In this document: piece after piece, positions 34,433 through 43,753 of the stretch
Position numbering within the stretch: position 1 is the first letter of the stretch
How the letters are laid out: each line of letters begins with the position of its first letter
Source of the DNA: Polaribacter sp. Z022
GTDB lineage: Bacteria > Bacteroidota > Bacteroidia > Flavobacteriales > Flavobacteriaceae
NCBI RefSeq assembly: GCF_023555495.1
Contig: NZ_JALCZO010000008.1
Span: 1 to 64,000 of the forward strand
Reading direction: 5' to 3'
DNA length: 64,000 nucleotides
The notes under the pieces: generated by a model
Seen by the model: the letters and a program-made list of their open reading frames with translations, nothing else
Told to the model about the DNA's origin: nothing
Database searches by the model: none
Translations under genes and position numbers: made by a program

Positions 34433-36820
34433 ATGAAAATTATTGAATCGGAATTTGTAACAGAAACCGAATTACCTTTACAACTAAAGATCTCTTTTAG
34501 TAAAGTTTTCGATTTTTTTGAAAAATACACAAAAAAGGAATTTATAAACCATCCTTTTCATAGTGCAGCTCTCAATATGGTTGAGCTTATAAAAAAACAC
34601 CCAGAATTAATTGATGGTTTTTCTGATTATTCTTTGTTGCATAAATACCAAGAACAAATAGATTTATTATTAAATCCTTTATTTCCAGAAGCCCTATTAT
34701 TAAATGAAATAAAAGCAGCTAGTATCCCCTTTTCTTTTACCTCATTTAAGTTTACAGACAGATTTGAGAACATTATTAAAAATGCAGGAGAAAATTACAA
34801 ATTAAACGTTCGTAATTTTGAAGAAGACTCTATGTACATTATGTCTTGTACATTTATTTTAGGATTTGTTTATGGATACCAAATAGATGTAAAAAGACCA
34901 TTTTATTTTGATATTCCAGACAAAACAACTGGAACAATGAAATATTATAGAGCAACATTTAATGCAGATTTTTCAGACATTACTCCTACTGAAAGCGCTC
35001 CTTCAATAACCGAAAATGATGTAAAGCAATTATTAAATAACTTTAATAACATAGACCTTTGGAAAGAAAAGTTTCCTCCAAATAGTTATATTTTTAAAGG
35101 ATTTGGTTTAATAAACTTATTCGATGTAACTTCAGAAGAAATGTTGTCTTCAATTAAAGCAAACTTATTAGAAGGTGGCGATTTTTTAATTGAAAAACTT
35201 CAACAAAATCTAAGAGATTTTTATAGTATAAAAGATTTAAAATTAGGATTTTCATTTTTTGATAACATCAACACTAAAATTTGTGATAGCAAAGCTGAAA
35301 AAACAAACAGTTTAATTTTAAATAAAAATGCTGAAATAAAATGCGATTCAGGTTACTTTTGTGATGGTATTTTAGAAAAAGTATTTAAAGAACAACAAGT
35401 TTTTACCATTTCTGATGTTGAAGAATATGGTAAACATTCTAATAAAAATGGTTTTTACAAAAATCTTATAGATTCTAATATTCAGAGTATTATTTTAATT
35501 CCAATAAAAGCTTCAGAAACTGGAGATTTAGCTTTATTAGAAATAGCTTCACCTAGAGCTTACGAATTAAATTCTATAACTATAAACAAGTTAAAAGACA
35601 TTGTTCCTGTTTTTAGAGCTGCTGTTAAAAGGTTTTCTGAAGAACACCAAAATGCTCTAGAAGCTACAATTCAAGAAAATTACACATCTATACATAATTC
35701 TGTAAAATGGCGATTTTATGAAGCTGCAGAAAAATATTATGATGCAAATCTTACCAATGAAAATGCTAAATTAGACGAAATTGTTTTTAATGATGTGTAT
35801 CCTTTATTTGGTCAAAGTGATATAAAAGGATCTTCAAATGCTAGAAATTTAGCTATAAAACAAGATTTAATTACTCAGTTAACATTAGCTATTTCTGTAC
35901 TTAAAGATGCTTGTAAATCTGAAAAACTACCTATTTATAACGAATTAATGTTTAGAGTTTCTACATATTTAAATGATGTAGAAAATGGTTTAAGTGCAGG
36001 TGATGAAGTAAATATTTTAGAGTTTTTAAACAGAGAAATTTACCCTGTTTTTAATCATGTAAAAGACATAAACTCAAGACTTTTTAACAAGGTAAGTGTT
36101 TACATGAATCGTTTAGATGACAAATTAAATGTTGTTTACGAAAAAAGAAAAGAATATGAAGACAGTGTTACACTTCTTAATGACAAACTAGCTAAGTTTT
36201 TAGACAATAAACAAAAGGAAGCTCAAGATATGTTTCCTCATTATTTTGAGCGTTATAAAACTGATGGTGTTGAGTACAATATGTACATTGGGCAGTCAAT
36301 AACAAATGAAAAAACATTTGATAGTTTGTATTTGTATAACCTTCGTTTATGGCAATTACAAACAACTTGCGAAATGGAAAATTTGGCATTTTATGAACGT
36401 AAAAACATGCAACATGATTTAAGAGTTGCATCATTAATTTTAGTTCATAGCAATGCAATGGCTATTAAATTTAGGATGGATGAAAAGCAATTTGATGTTG
36501 ATGGAGCTTATAATATTAGATACGAAATCATAAAAAAACGAATTGACAAAGCACATATTAAAGGCACACAAGAACGTTTAACTGTTCCTGGTAAAATAGC
36601 AATTGTTTATTCTCAAGACAAAGATGCTTTAGAATATATTAAATACATTAACTACCTTCAATCTAAAAATCAAATTGGTAAAATTGAGTTCTTAGAATTA
36701 GAAGATTTACAAGGTGTTACAGGTTTAAAAGCATTAAGAGTTGAAGTAATTTATCAAAAAGATTTTGATGAAAATAAAACCATTTCTTTTAATGATTTAA
36801 TTAAAGAAATAGAGGCTTAA
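34433..36820 (+). CDS. large GAF-domain protein
   Basis: This 795-residue soluble protein has a GAF-like domain in its middle (about 300-400, VFTISDVEEYGKHSNKNGFY, then IILIPIKAS...LALLEIASPRAYELN). Helical regions lie on either side and a C-terminal domain (about 690-795) ends VIYQKDFDENKTISFNDLIKEIEA. I know similar uncharacterised GAF proteins from Flavobacteriia. The ligand and output are unknown. It is a single gene 79 nt after der, with no visible kinase or cyclase domain. Confidence 0.8.
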   Translation: MKIIESEFVTETELPLQLKISFSKVFDFFEKYTKKEFINHPFHSAALNMVELIKKHPELIDGFSDYSLLHKYQEQIDLLLNPLFPEALLLNEIKAASIPFSFTSFKFTDRFENIIKNAGENYKLNVRNFEEDSMYIMSCTFILGFVYGYQIDVKRPFYFDIPDKTTGTMKYYRATFNADFSDITPTESAPSITENDVKQLLNNFNNIDLWKEKFPPNSYIFKGFGLINLFDVTSEEMLSSIKANLLEGGDFLIEKLQQNLRDFYSIKDLKLGFSFFDNINTKICDSKAEKTNSLILNKNAEIKCDSGYFCDGILEKVFKEQQVFTISDVEEYGKHSNKNGFYKNLIDSNIQSIILIPIKASETGDLALLEIASPRAYELNSITINKLKDIVPVFRAAVKRFSEEHQNALEATIQENYTSIHNSVKWRFYEAAEKYYDANLTNENAKLDEIVFNDVYPLFGQSDIKGSSNARNLAIKQDLITQLTLAISVLKDACKSEKLPIYNELMFRVSTYLNDVENGLSAGDEVNILEFLNREIYPVFNHVKDINSRLFNKVSVYMNRLDDKLNVVYEKRKEYEDSVTLLNDKLAKFLDNKQKEAQDMFPHYFERYKTDGVEYNMYIGQSITNEKTFDSLYLYNLRLWQLQTTCEMENLAFYERKNMQHDLRVASLILVHSNAMAIKFRMDEKQFDVDGAYNIRYEIIKKRIDKAHIKGTQERLTVPGKIAIVYSQDKDALEYIKYINYLQSKNQIGKIEFLELEDLQGVTGLKALRVEVIYQKDFDENKTISFNDLIKEIEA

Positions 36821-36823
36821 TAT

Positions 36824-38032
36824 TTAAAAAAAGCTACCAGTTTCTAATATTTTAAACGAAATTGCAAAAGCTAAAACACTTACAATTATACCAATCATAA
36901 ATACAGTATAAGTAATTCTTAGTATTTTATATTTTCTATCTAAAACTAAACCTAAAAAATATAAATCTTTAGTTAAAGAACCGTACAAATACTCTTTGTC
37001 TTGCATCATTTCTGTTATACCCCATTCAAATTCATCTAATTTCATTTGATGAAAATTACCAAAGAACAATAAATTAACTTTTTTATTAGCCACATCTTCT
37101 TTTGTAAATTTTCCTTGAGTTACATTTGGTCTGGTTGCCAAAATTGATAAAATAATAGAAGCTACAGTAAATATTATAAAAATTACTGTTGGTAAAATTA
37201 AATAACTGTTAGATGGGTTATCTAATTTTGGCATTAAATTAGAAAGCGCTAAAGAAACAATAATTGCATTTACAGACAGTAAAATATTTGCCTTAGTATC
37301 TGCAATATTACTAAGTGTCATATGATTTTTTAAAGCTACCCTAAACATTGTTTCTACACCACGTTCTGGCACTTTTTCTTTATTTTTCTTTAAATTTAAA
37401 GCATCTTGTTTTTGCTTAAACTTTTTACGTTCATCTTTTAATTCTTTCTGACTTTTAAAAAGTTTAGATAAGTTTTTTTCTTTTGCTTTAGTCCAATTTT
37501 TTAATGCAAATTCTGTATTAAAACGATGGTATTCTGTAAAAAATTCAATATTTCCAGATATCCATTCTGAATCAGTAACTTTTTTAGCTCCTGTTAATTC
37601 CCACTCTTTTCTTAGTAATGAAGTATAGTCTAAAAACTTTTTTGATGCTAAATGTGCACAATCTGCATCAGCAATTATTTTTTCTAAATCATCTTTAGGT
37701 TGATGATTCATTTTTGTAGCAAGTATAATTCTACAAACCTCATCAACTCTATCTTGCTTAATAGATGATTTTTTTAAAAATTCTGAAGCAATTCTAACAC
37801 TTTCTTCTTCATGATTTTCTGCACCAGAAACAAACCCTGTATCATGAAACCAAGCTGCAATTTCTAAATTTTCTGTTGATAATTCATCAAGTCCAAGATT
37901 TTTAGATAATTCTTTAGTTTTAGAAACAACCCTTTGAGTATGTCCTAAATTATGATATACATATTTTCTTTCTAAATCAGAATTTAATATTTTAGAAACA
38001 TGTTTTTCAACCTCAGTAATTAATGTACTCAT
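36824..38032 (-). CDS. HD-domain / Pycsar-effector-like membrane protein
   Basis: This 402-residue protein has an N-terminal HD phosphohydrolase domain (HNLGHTQRVV about 27-36, then AAWFHDTGF about 59-67 and IADADCAHL) and a charged coiled coil (about 185-225). A C-terminal membrane part follows with MFRVALKNHMTLSNIADTKA and ANILLSVNAIIVSL (two helices) and a last helix near 375-398. The C-terminal part matches Pycsar effector membrane proteins (PycTM), which disrupt membranes in response to cyclic pyrimidines. No nucleotide cyclase gene lies next to it, so it may be a housekeeping relative. Confidence 0.83.
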   Translation of the reverse strand: MSTLITEVEKHVSKILNSDLERKYVYHNLGHTQRVVSKTKELSKNLGLDELSTENLEIAAWFHDTGFVSGAENHEEESVRIASEFLKKSSIKQDRVDEVCRIILATKMNHQPKDDLEKIIADADCAHLASKKFLDYTSLLRKEWELTGAKKVTDSEWISGNIEFFTEYHRFNTEFALKNWTKAKEKNLSKLFKSQKELKDERKKFKQKQDALNLKKNKEKVPERGVETMFRVALKNHMTLSNIADTKANILLSVNAIIVSLALSNLMPKLDNPSNSYLILPTVIFIIFTVASIILSILATRPNVTQGKFTKEDVANKKVNLLFFGNFHQMKLDEFEWGITEMMQDKEYLYGSLTKDLYFLGLVLDRKYKILRITYTVFMIGIIVSVLAFAISFKILETGSFF

Positions 38033-38224
38033 GTAAAATTATTTTATAAATGAATTGATATTATTGATAAAACAACTATCAACAATATCAATATTCGTCG
38101 TAAATTTATGAATTGCTTTCAAAGCATACAAATTAAGAATTATTTGTAAGGTAACAAGTGTTTTAACGTCTAAAAAAACAGAAAGCATAACAATAATAAT
38201 TTAGAAAAGAAAGGAAACCACAAT

Positions 38225-38677
38225 ATGCTTACTTGGAAAGAAATTATCAATTTTACTTTAAAAGGAAACCCAACTCCAGACAAAAGAGTTGAAAAATCTG
38301 AAAAAGAATGGAAAGCTCTATTAACTGAAGAGCAATTTAGAATTACAAGATTAAAAGGAACAGAAAGACCTCACACAGGTGCTTTATGTAGTATTTATGA
38401 AGAAGGTAAGTACAACTGTATTTGTTGTAACACTCCTTTGTTTGATTCTACTATAAAGTTTGACTCTAGTTCTGGATGGCCAAGTTTTACACAACCCATT
38501 AAAGAAAATGCTATAAAATATCATAAAGATATTTCTTTTGGTATGGTTAGAGTAGAAGTTATGTGTAATACTTGTGATGGTCATTTAGGACACGTTTTTC
38601 CTGATGGTCCAGAACCAAGTGGATTACGTTATTGTATAAATTCTGAATCTATGATTTTAGAGAAAGAGAATTCTTAA
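38225..38677 (+). CDS. msrB: peptide methionine-R-sulfoxide reductase MsrB
   Basis: This 150-residue enzyme reduces the R form of methionine sulfoxide in proteins. It has two zinc-binding CxxC pairs (CICCNT and CNTCDGHLGHVF), the SGWPSF motif and the catalytic Cys in RYCINS (about 138). It lies 1 nt before msrA and starts a redox-repair operon. The gap upstream (38033-38224) is AT-rich and holds no gene. Confidence 0.94.
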   Translation: MLTWKEIINFTLKGNPTPDKRVEKSEKEWKALLTEEQFRITRLKGTERPHTGALCSIYEEGKYNCICCNTPLFDSTIKFDSSSGWPSFTQPIKENAIKYHKDISFGMVRVEVMCNTCDGHLGHVFPDGPEPSGLRYCINSESMILEKENS

Positions 38678-38678
38678 A

Positions 38679-39215
38679 ATGAAAAATAATTTACAAATTG
38701 CCACTTTAGGAGGTGGATGTTTTTGGTGTACAGAAGCTGTATTTCAAGAAGTAAAAGGTGTAGAAAAAGTTGTATCTGGTTATGCTGGGGGTCATGCTCC
38801 AGGAAAACCAACTTATAGAGAAATTTGCTCTGGTTTAACTGGTCATGCAGAAGTAATTCAAATTACATTTAATGCAGATTTAATTTCATATGAAGACATT
38901 TTAGTCATTTTTATGACAACACATGATCCTACAACTTTAAACCTACAAGGTGCAGATAAAGGAACACAATATCGATCTGTAATATATTATCACAATGACC
39001 ATCAGAAACTGATTTCTAAAGAGGTTTTAAAACAGATTCAAAATTATTATGATGATAAAATTGTGACAGAAATTAGCCCTTTACCTGTTTTTTATGAAGC
39101 AGAAAAAGAACATCAAAATTATTATAGAGAAAACTCTCAACAAGGATATTGCAGCTATGTTATTGCTCCAAAATTATCAAAATTGAGAAAATTACATGCA
39201 GACAAATTAAAGTAA
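38679..39215 (+). CDS. msrA: peptide methionine-S-sulfoxide reductase MsrA
   Basis: This 178-residue enzyme reduces the S form of methionine sulfoxide. The catalytic motif GGGCFWCTEAVF lies at about 12-23, and YAGGHAPGKPTYREIC, GHAEVIQI and EHQNYY are all present as in the family. It is co-transcribed with msrB, so both stereoisomers are repaired by one operon. A second, divergent MsrA lies at 42185-42685. Confidence 0.95.
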   Translation: MKNNLQIATLGGGCFWCTEAVFQEVKGVEKVVSGYAGGHAPGKPTYREICSGLTGHAEVIQITFNADLISYEDILVIFMTTHDPTTLNLQGADKGTQYRSVIYYHNDHQKLISKEVLKQIQNYYDDKIVTEISPLPVFYEAEKEHQNYYRENSQQGYCSYVIAPKLSKLRKLHADKLK

Positions 39216-39220
39216 AAATG

Positions 39221-39277
39221 TCTGTTCGAGCGCAGTCGAGAACTAATAAAACTTTTCGACTTCGTTCAAGGAAACAG
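39221..39277. repeat. REP-like inverted repeat
   Basis: CTGTTCGAGCGCAGTCGAGA and the downstream TTCGACTTCGTTCAAGGAAA are imperfect inverted copies. This TCGAC/GCG-rich motif is typical of the short dispersed repeats of Flavobacteriaceae, usually placed between genes. It lies between msrA and the glutaredoxin-like gene and may form a hairpin in the mRNA. Confidence 0.6.
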
Positions 39278-39282
39278 TTAAA

Positions 39283-39531
39283 ATGAAAAAAATCATTAAA
39301 TTATTTGGTACAGAAAGGTGCCATAAATCTCAATATTATAAAACATTTTTAGAAACGCGTAATTTAGATTACGCGTTTTTAGATGTAGAACAAAATGAAA
39401 ACTTTGCAGAAGAATTACGTAACTTGTATGAAAATAGAAAACTAAATTTCCCTACAATTACCATAAATGATAAAAAACTAAGAAATCCTTCTAACAAAGA
39501 GCTTCAAAAATGGATTGACAATTTATTATGA
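39283..39531 (+). CDS. glutaredoxin-like protein with a CHKS site
   Basis: This 82-residue thioredoxin-fold protein begins KKIIKLFGTERCHKSQYYKTFLE, where the active-site pair CxxC is CHKS (a single Cys, monothiol-like). The cis-proline region is FPTITIND. It overlaps the start of selO by 4 bp. SelO proteins and glutaredoxins are functionally linked, since SelO AMPylates glutaredoxin in E. coli. The pairing here fits that partnership, though substrate identity is inferred. Confidence 0.83.
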   Translation: MKKIIKLFGTERCHKSQYYKTFLETRNLDYAFLDVEQNENFAEELRNLYENRKLNFPTITINDKKLRNPSNKELQKWIDNLL

Positions 39532-41084
39532 AACTAAACATAAAAAACATATTTACATCAGAATTACCAGCAGATACTATTTTAGAAAACTCTAGAAGAC
39601 AAGTTTCTGAAGCTGTTTATTCTTTTGTAAAACCTAAGAAAACCAAAAAACCAAAAGTTATACATGTTTCGCAAGAAATGACTCAAGAATTAGGTATTTC
39701 TGAAGATGAAACAAAATCAGAATTCTTTAAAAACATTGTAACTGGAAATGAAATTTATCCAAATACAAAACCATATGCAATGTGTTATGGTGGACATCAA
39801 TTTGGAAATTGGTCAGGTCAATTAGGAGATGGAAGAGCTATTAATTTATTTGAAATTGAACACAACAGCAAAAACTGGAAAGTCCAATTAAAAGGCGCTG
39901 GTGAAACCCCATATTCTAGAACTGCAGATGGTTTAGCAGTTTTACGTTCTTCTATTAGAGAATATTTATGTAGTGAAGCCATGTTTCATTTAGGCATTCC
40001 AACAACACGTGCATTGTCTTTAAGTTTATCTGGTGATGATGTTTTACGTGATGTTTTATACAATGGAAATCCTGCTTATGAAAAAGGTGCTATTGTTTCT
40101 AGAATTTCTCCTTCTTTTTTACGCTTTGGCAATTTTGAAATTTTTGCAGCAAGAAAAGATTTAAAGAATTTAAAAAAATTAGTTGATTATACTATCAATC
40201 ATCATTTTTCGCATTTAGGAAACCCTTCAAAAGAAAATTATATCAACTTTTTTAAAGAAGTTTCAGAACGTACTTTAAAAATGATAATTGATTGGCAAAG
40301 AGTTGGTTTTGTTCATGGAGTAATGAATACTGATAATATGTCTATCTTAGGTTTAACTATAGATTATGGACCTTATGGTTGGTTAGAAGGTTTCGATTTT
40401 GGTTGGACACCAAATACAACAGATAGACAAAACAAACGATATAGATATGCAAATCAACCCAATATTGGTTTGTGGAATTTATATCAACTAGCAAATGCTT
40501 TGTACCCAATAATTGAAGAAGTAGAACCTTTAGAAGCTATTTTAAATCAATATAAAATAGATTTTGAAAAGCAATCTTTACAAATGATGAAAACTAAATT
40601 AGGTTTATTTGTAGCTGATGAAGATGATATAAAATTGATTCAAGAATTAGAAGACAACCTACAATTAGCAGAAACAGATATGACTCTGTTTTTTAGATAT
40701 TTAAGTAATTTTTCAGAAGCTTCTACGGCTTTTAAACTCATTGAAAATGCTTTTTATGATTTAGAAAACATCTCTAAAGATGTAAAAAAAAGATGGGATA
40801 TTTGGTTTCATAAATATGAAAACAGACTTAGCATAGAAAGGGTTTCATTTGAAGAAAAAAAACAAAAAATGAATGACGTAAATCCTAAATATGTGTTACG
40901 CAATTATATGTCTCAAATGGCAATTGATGAAGCAGATAAAGGAAATTACGATTTAATTGATGAATTATATCAACTCTTAAAAAAACCATATTCTGAACAA
41001 CCAGAAAATGAAAAATGGTTTGCAAAAAGACCAGAATGGGCAAGAAACAAAGTAGGTTGTTCTATGTTATCTTGTAGCTCATAA
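39528..41084 (+). CDS. selO: protein adenylyltransferase SelO
   Basis: This 518-residue protein of the SelO/YdiU family has a pseudokinase fold that transfers AMP to proteins under oxidative stress. The family signatures are present: YGGHQFGNWSGQLGDGRAI (about 86-104), LKGAGETPYSR, the active-site Asp/Asn region HGVMNTDNMSILG and IDYGPYGWLEGFD. The C-terminal site, selenocysteine in some members, is GCSMLSC here. The length is normal. It is coupled to the glutaredoxin-like gene and sits in a methionine-sulfoxide repair cluster. Confidence 0.94.
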   Translation: MKLNIKNIFTSELPADTILENSRRQVSEAVYSFVKPKKTKKPKVIHVSQEMTQELGISEDETKSEFFKNIVTGNEIYPNTKPYAMCYGGHQFGNWSGQLGDGRAINLFEIEHNSKNWKVQLKGAGETPYSRTADGLAVLRSSIREYLCSEAMFHLGIPTTRALSLSLSGDDVLRDVLYNGNPAYEKGAIVSRISPSFLRFGNFEIFAARKDLKNLKKLVDYTINHHFSHLGNPSKENYINFFKEVSERTLKMIIDWQRVGFVHGVMNTDNMSILGLTIDYGPYGWLEGFDFGWTPNTTDRQNKRYRYANQPNIGLWNLYQLANALYPIIEEVEPLEAILNQYKIDFEKQSLQMMKTKLGLFVADEDDIKLIQELEDNLQLAETDMTLFFRYLSNFSEASTAFKLIENAFYDLENISKDVKKRWDIWFHKYENRLSIERVSFEEKKQKMNDVNPKYVLRNYMSQMAIDEADKGNYDLIDELYQLLKKPYSEQPENEKWFAKRPEWARNKVGCSMLSCSS

Positions 41085-41100
41085 AAAAATAAATTAATTT

Positions 41101-41130
41101 GTCCTTTCGACCTTGTGGAGAAATCTATAC
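41101..41130. repeat. REP-like element remnant
   Basis: CTTTCGACCTTGTGGAGAAA resembles one arm of the dispersed TTCGAC repeats of Flavobacteriaceae (compare 39221-39277). It lies between selO and the aldo/keto reductase. Confidence 0.35.
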
Positions 41131-41252
41131 AATTTCAAAATCAATAAAAAGATTTTTCGACTTTATTATTTTGCTCTGCAATGCTATCTTCAAACAAAAT
41201 ATATTTTGTTTTCAATAATGCTCAAAATGACAATTCTAAAAAAAATAAAATT

Positions 41253-42194
41253 ATGATTGGTTTAGGAACTGCTGCCTTAGGAAGACCTCAATATATAAAT
41301 GTACGTCAAGAAGATTGTGATAACTCAAATTTAACTGAATTTAGAAAACAAAGTTTTTCGGTTATAGAAGATGCTTATAATGCTGGAATTCGATATTTTG
41401 ATACTGCTCCTGGTTATGGATTAGCAGAAGAATTAGTTTTAGAATGGTTGCAAACTAAAAACGACAAAACAATTGAAATTGGAACAAAATGGGGATATAC
41501 ATACACAGCAAATTTTGATGTAAATGCAGCAGTTCATGAAGTAAAAGAACATAGTTTAGCTAAACTGAATGAACAATGGAAATTCTCTAAACAATTACTA
41601 CCTTACTTAAAAGTGTATCAAATTCATTCTGCAACTTTAGAAACTGGAGTTTTAGAAAATGAGGATGTTTTAAATGAATTGGCGCATTTAAAAAAAGAGC
41701 ACAATCTTAAAATCGGAATTACAACTACAGGGACTAATCAAATTGAAGTAATTAAGAAAGCTTTAAAAGTTGAAATTGATGGAGAACAATTTTTTGATTT
41801 ATTTCAAGTAACGTATAATTTTTTAGACCAAAGTTTACAAGAAATTTCAGAAGAATTACTTAGCCAAAATAAATCTATAGTAATTAAAGAAGCTTTGGCA
41901 AATGGTCGTGTTTTTAGAAATGAAAACTATCCTCATTATCAAAAAATGTATGCTACTTTAGAAGATTTAGCATCAAAATATAATGTTGGTATAGATGCAA
42001 TTGCACTAAAATATGGTTTACAAACTATTCCAAATGCTACAGTTTTAAGTGGTGCAAGTAATACCAATCAATTTTCAGAAAATCTAAAAGCGAATGCTTT
42101 TATGCTTTCTGATGATGATATTGAGTTACTCAGTTCTTTTAAAGTTTCTCCTGATTTTTATTGGACTGAAAGAAAACAATTGCAATGGAATTAA
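41253..42194 (+). CDS. aldo/keto reductase
   Basis: This protein of 313 residues from the ATG at 41253 belongs to the NADPH-dependent aldo/keto reductase family. The catalytic set is visible: Asp and Tyr in YFDTAPGYGLAEE, Lys in IGTKWGYT and His in YQIHSATLE. A longer start at 41181 would add 24 residues of unlikely sequence before the first barrel strand MIGLGTAALG, so I prefer 41253. It overlaps the following MsrA-like gene by 10 bp, which suggests a shared role in redox repair. Confidence 0.88.
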   Translation: MIGLGTAALGRPQYINVRQEDCDNSNLTEFRKQSFSVIEDAYNAGIRYFDTAPGYGLAEELVLEWLQTKNDKTIEIGTKWGYTYTANFDVNAAVHEVKEHSLAKLNEQWKFSKQLLPYLKVYQIHSATLETGVLENEDVLNELAHLKKEHNLKIGITTTGTNQIEVIKKALKVEIDGEQFFDLFQVTYNFLDQSLQEISEELLSQNKSIVIKEALANGRVFRNENYPHYQKMYATLEDLASKYNVGIDAIALKYGLQTIPNATVLSGASNTNQFSENLKANAFMLSDDDIELLSSFKVSPDFYWTERKQLQWN

Positions 42195-42685
42195 ACAAAA
42201 TTGCTTTTGGAGGTAGTTGTCATTGGTGTACAGAAGCTGTTTTTCAATCTTTACTTGGAGTTGAAAAAGTGGAACAAGGTTGGGTAGCTTCTACCCAGAA
42301 AAACAATACTTTTTCTGAAGCCGTAATTGTTCATTTTGATAGCTCAAAAATCAACCTAAAAACCCTAATTGAAATTCATTTATTAACACATAAAAGTACA
42401 AGTAATCATTCTATGCGTTCTAAATATCGCTCTGCGATTTATTATTTTACTTCTAATCAAAAATTGGAAAGCTTAAAAATAATTGATAAATTACAACGTC
42501 AATTTAACAACAAGATTATAACTCAGATTTTAGAATTTCAACAATTTAAACCTTCAACAAAAGAATTTCAAAATTATTATCAATCTAACCCTGAAAAACC
42601 TTTTTGTAAAAGATATATAAATCCTAAACTAGCTCTTTTACAAAAAGAATATAAAAACGAATTCAAGGGTAAAATCATTTCATAA
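42185..42685 (+). CDS. second, divergent MsrA-like reductase
   Basis: This 166-residue MsrA-fold protein has the active site GGSCHWCTEAVF near 9-20, with His where the usual motif has Phe (GCFWC). The later motifs YRSAIYYF and FQNYYQSN are kept. The glycine-rich loop after the active site is altered (GWVASTQKNNTFSEAVIVHF). It is probably an active methionine sulfoxide reductase with shifted specificity. It overlaps the aldo/keto reductase gene and is followed by XdhC. Confidence 0.85.
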   Translation: MELNKIAFGGSCHWCTEAVFQSLLGVEKVEQGWVASTQKNNTFSEAVIVHFDSSKINLKTLIEIHLLTHKSTSNHSMRSKYRSAIYYFTSNQKLESLKIIDKLQRQFNNKIITQILEFQQFKPSTKEFQNYYQSNPEKPFCKRYINPKLALLQKEYKNEFKGKIIS

Positions 42686-42735
42686 AGAAAAGCTTAAAAG
42701 TTACTATATTAGTAATCTAATAATAGAAACTATTA

Positions 42736-43752
42736 ATGATTCACGAACTCAAAGAAATTATAAATCAAGCATACATCAACCAAAAAAAGGGATTGAAAAA
42801 CGTATTAGCATCTGTGGTTCATTTAGAAGGTTCATCTTACAGAAAACCAGGAGTTAGAATGTTAATTTCTGAAAATCTAAGTTCTGTTGGTGCTGTTTCT
42901 GGAGGTTGTGTTGAGAAGGAAATTATTCAAAGATCAAAGTCTGTTTTTAAAGATAATAAACCTAAAATAATTACTTACGATGGTAGATATAGGTTGGGTT
43001 GTGAAGGAGTATTATATATTTTATTAGAGCCATTTTCTATTTCAGACGAACTGCTTAATGCATTTTCAAATGCAAATAAAAATAGAGAAACAATAAAAAT
43101 TGAAAGCAATTTTAAAACTGAAGATGAAGTTTTTGGCAATTTTGGATCTTGTATAACTTTCAAAAACAAAACAAATTATTCCTTTTCTAACACTTTTAAT
43201 TACACTTCTAAAAAAGGAAATATTTTTACTCAAATATTACAACCAAGTTTTAGATTAATTATTATTGGAGGAGAACATGATGCCGTAAAACTTTGTAAAA
43301 TAGCGGCTAATTTAGGTTGGGAAATAAATGTTATTACTTCTGCAAAAGACAGCAAACAAATCTCTGATTTTCCTGGAGCAAATTCTGTAGTTGGTGACTC
43401 TCCTGAAACAATTCAATTTTCTAATATTGAAGAGAATACTGCTATCGTAATTATGAATCATAGTTACGTTCAAGATTTAAAATATGTAGTAAAACTATCT
43501 GAATACAACCCAAAATATATAGGTATTTTAGGTGCTCCAAATAGAAGAGAACGTTTATTTAATGAACTTTTTGAGTTTGTACCTGATATTTCTGATGAAT
43601 TTTTAGAAAATATATACACTCCTGCAGGACTACATATTGGCGCACAAACTCCCGAAGAAATTGCAATTTCTATTATTGCAGAAATTTTATCAATTTCAAG
43701 AAAAAAAGAACCTTTTTCTTTGAGAAAATTAAATGGTAAAATTCATGGATAA
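42736..43752 (+). CDS. XdhC/CoxI-family protein
   Basis: This 338-residue protein has the two XdhC parts: an N-terminal domain with GSSYRKPGVRMLIS and GAVSGGCVEKEI (about 30-60), and a C-terminal Rossmann domain with LIIIGGEHDAVKL (about 173-185) and IGILGAPNRRERL. XdhC proteins insert or sulfurate the molybdenum cofactor of xanthine dehydrogenase-type enzymes. No such enzyme is encoded in this window. The next gene overlaps it and encodes a MobA-like transferase, the usual partner. Confidence 0.9.
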   Translation: MIHELKEIINQAYINQKKGLKNVLASVVHLEGSSYRKPGVRMLISENLSSVGAVSGGCVEKEIIQRSKSVFKDNKPKIITYDGRYRLGCEGVLYILLEPFSISDELLNAFSNANKNRETIKIESNFKTEDEVFGNFGSCITFKNKTNYSFSNTFNYTSKKGNIFTQILQPSFRLIIIGGEHDAVKLCKIAANLGWEINVITSAKDSKQISDFPGANSVVGDSPETIQFSNIEENTAIVIMNHSYVQDLKYVVKLSEYNPKYIGILGAPNRRERLFNELFEFVPDISDEFLENIYTPAGLHIGAQTPEEIAISIIAEILSISRKKEPFSLRKLNGKIHG

Positions 43753-43753
43753 T

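Noticed and set aside
41181..41252. Upstream start for the aldo/keto reductase.
   Set aside because: The added 24 residues precede the first barrel strand without similarity to the family; the ATG at 41253 gives the normal start.
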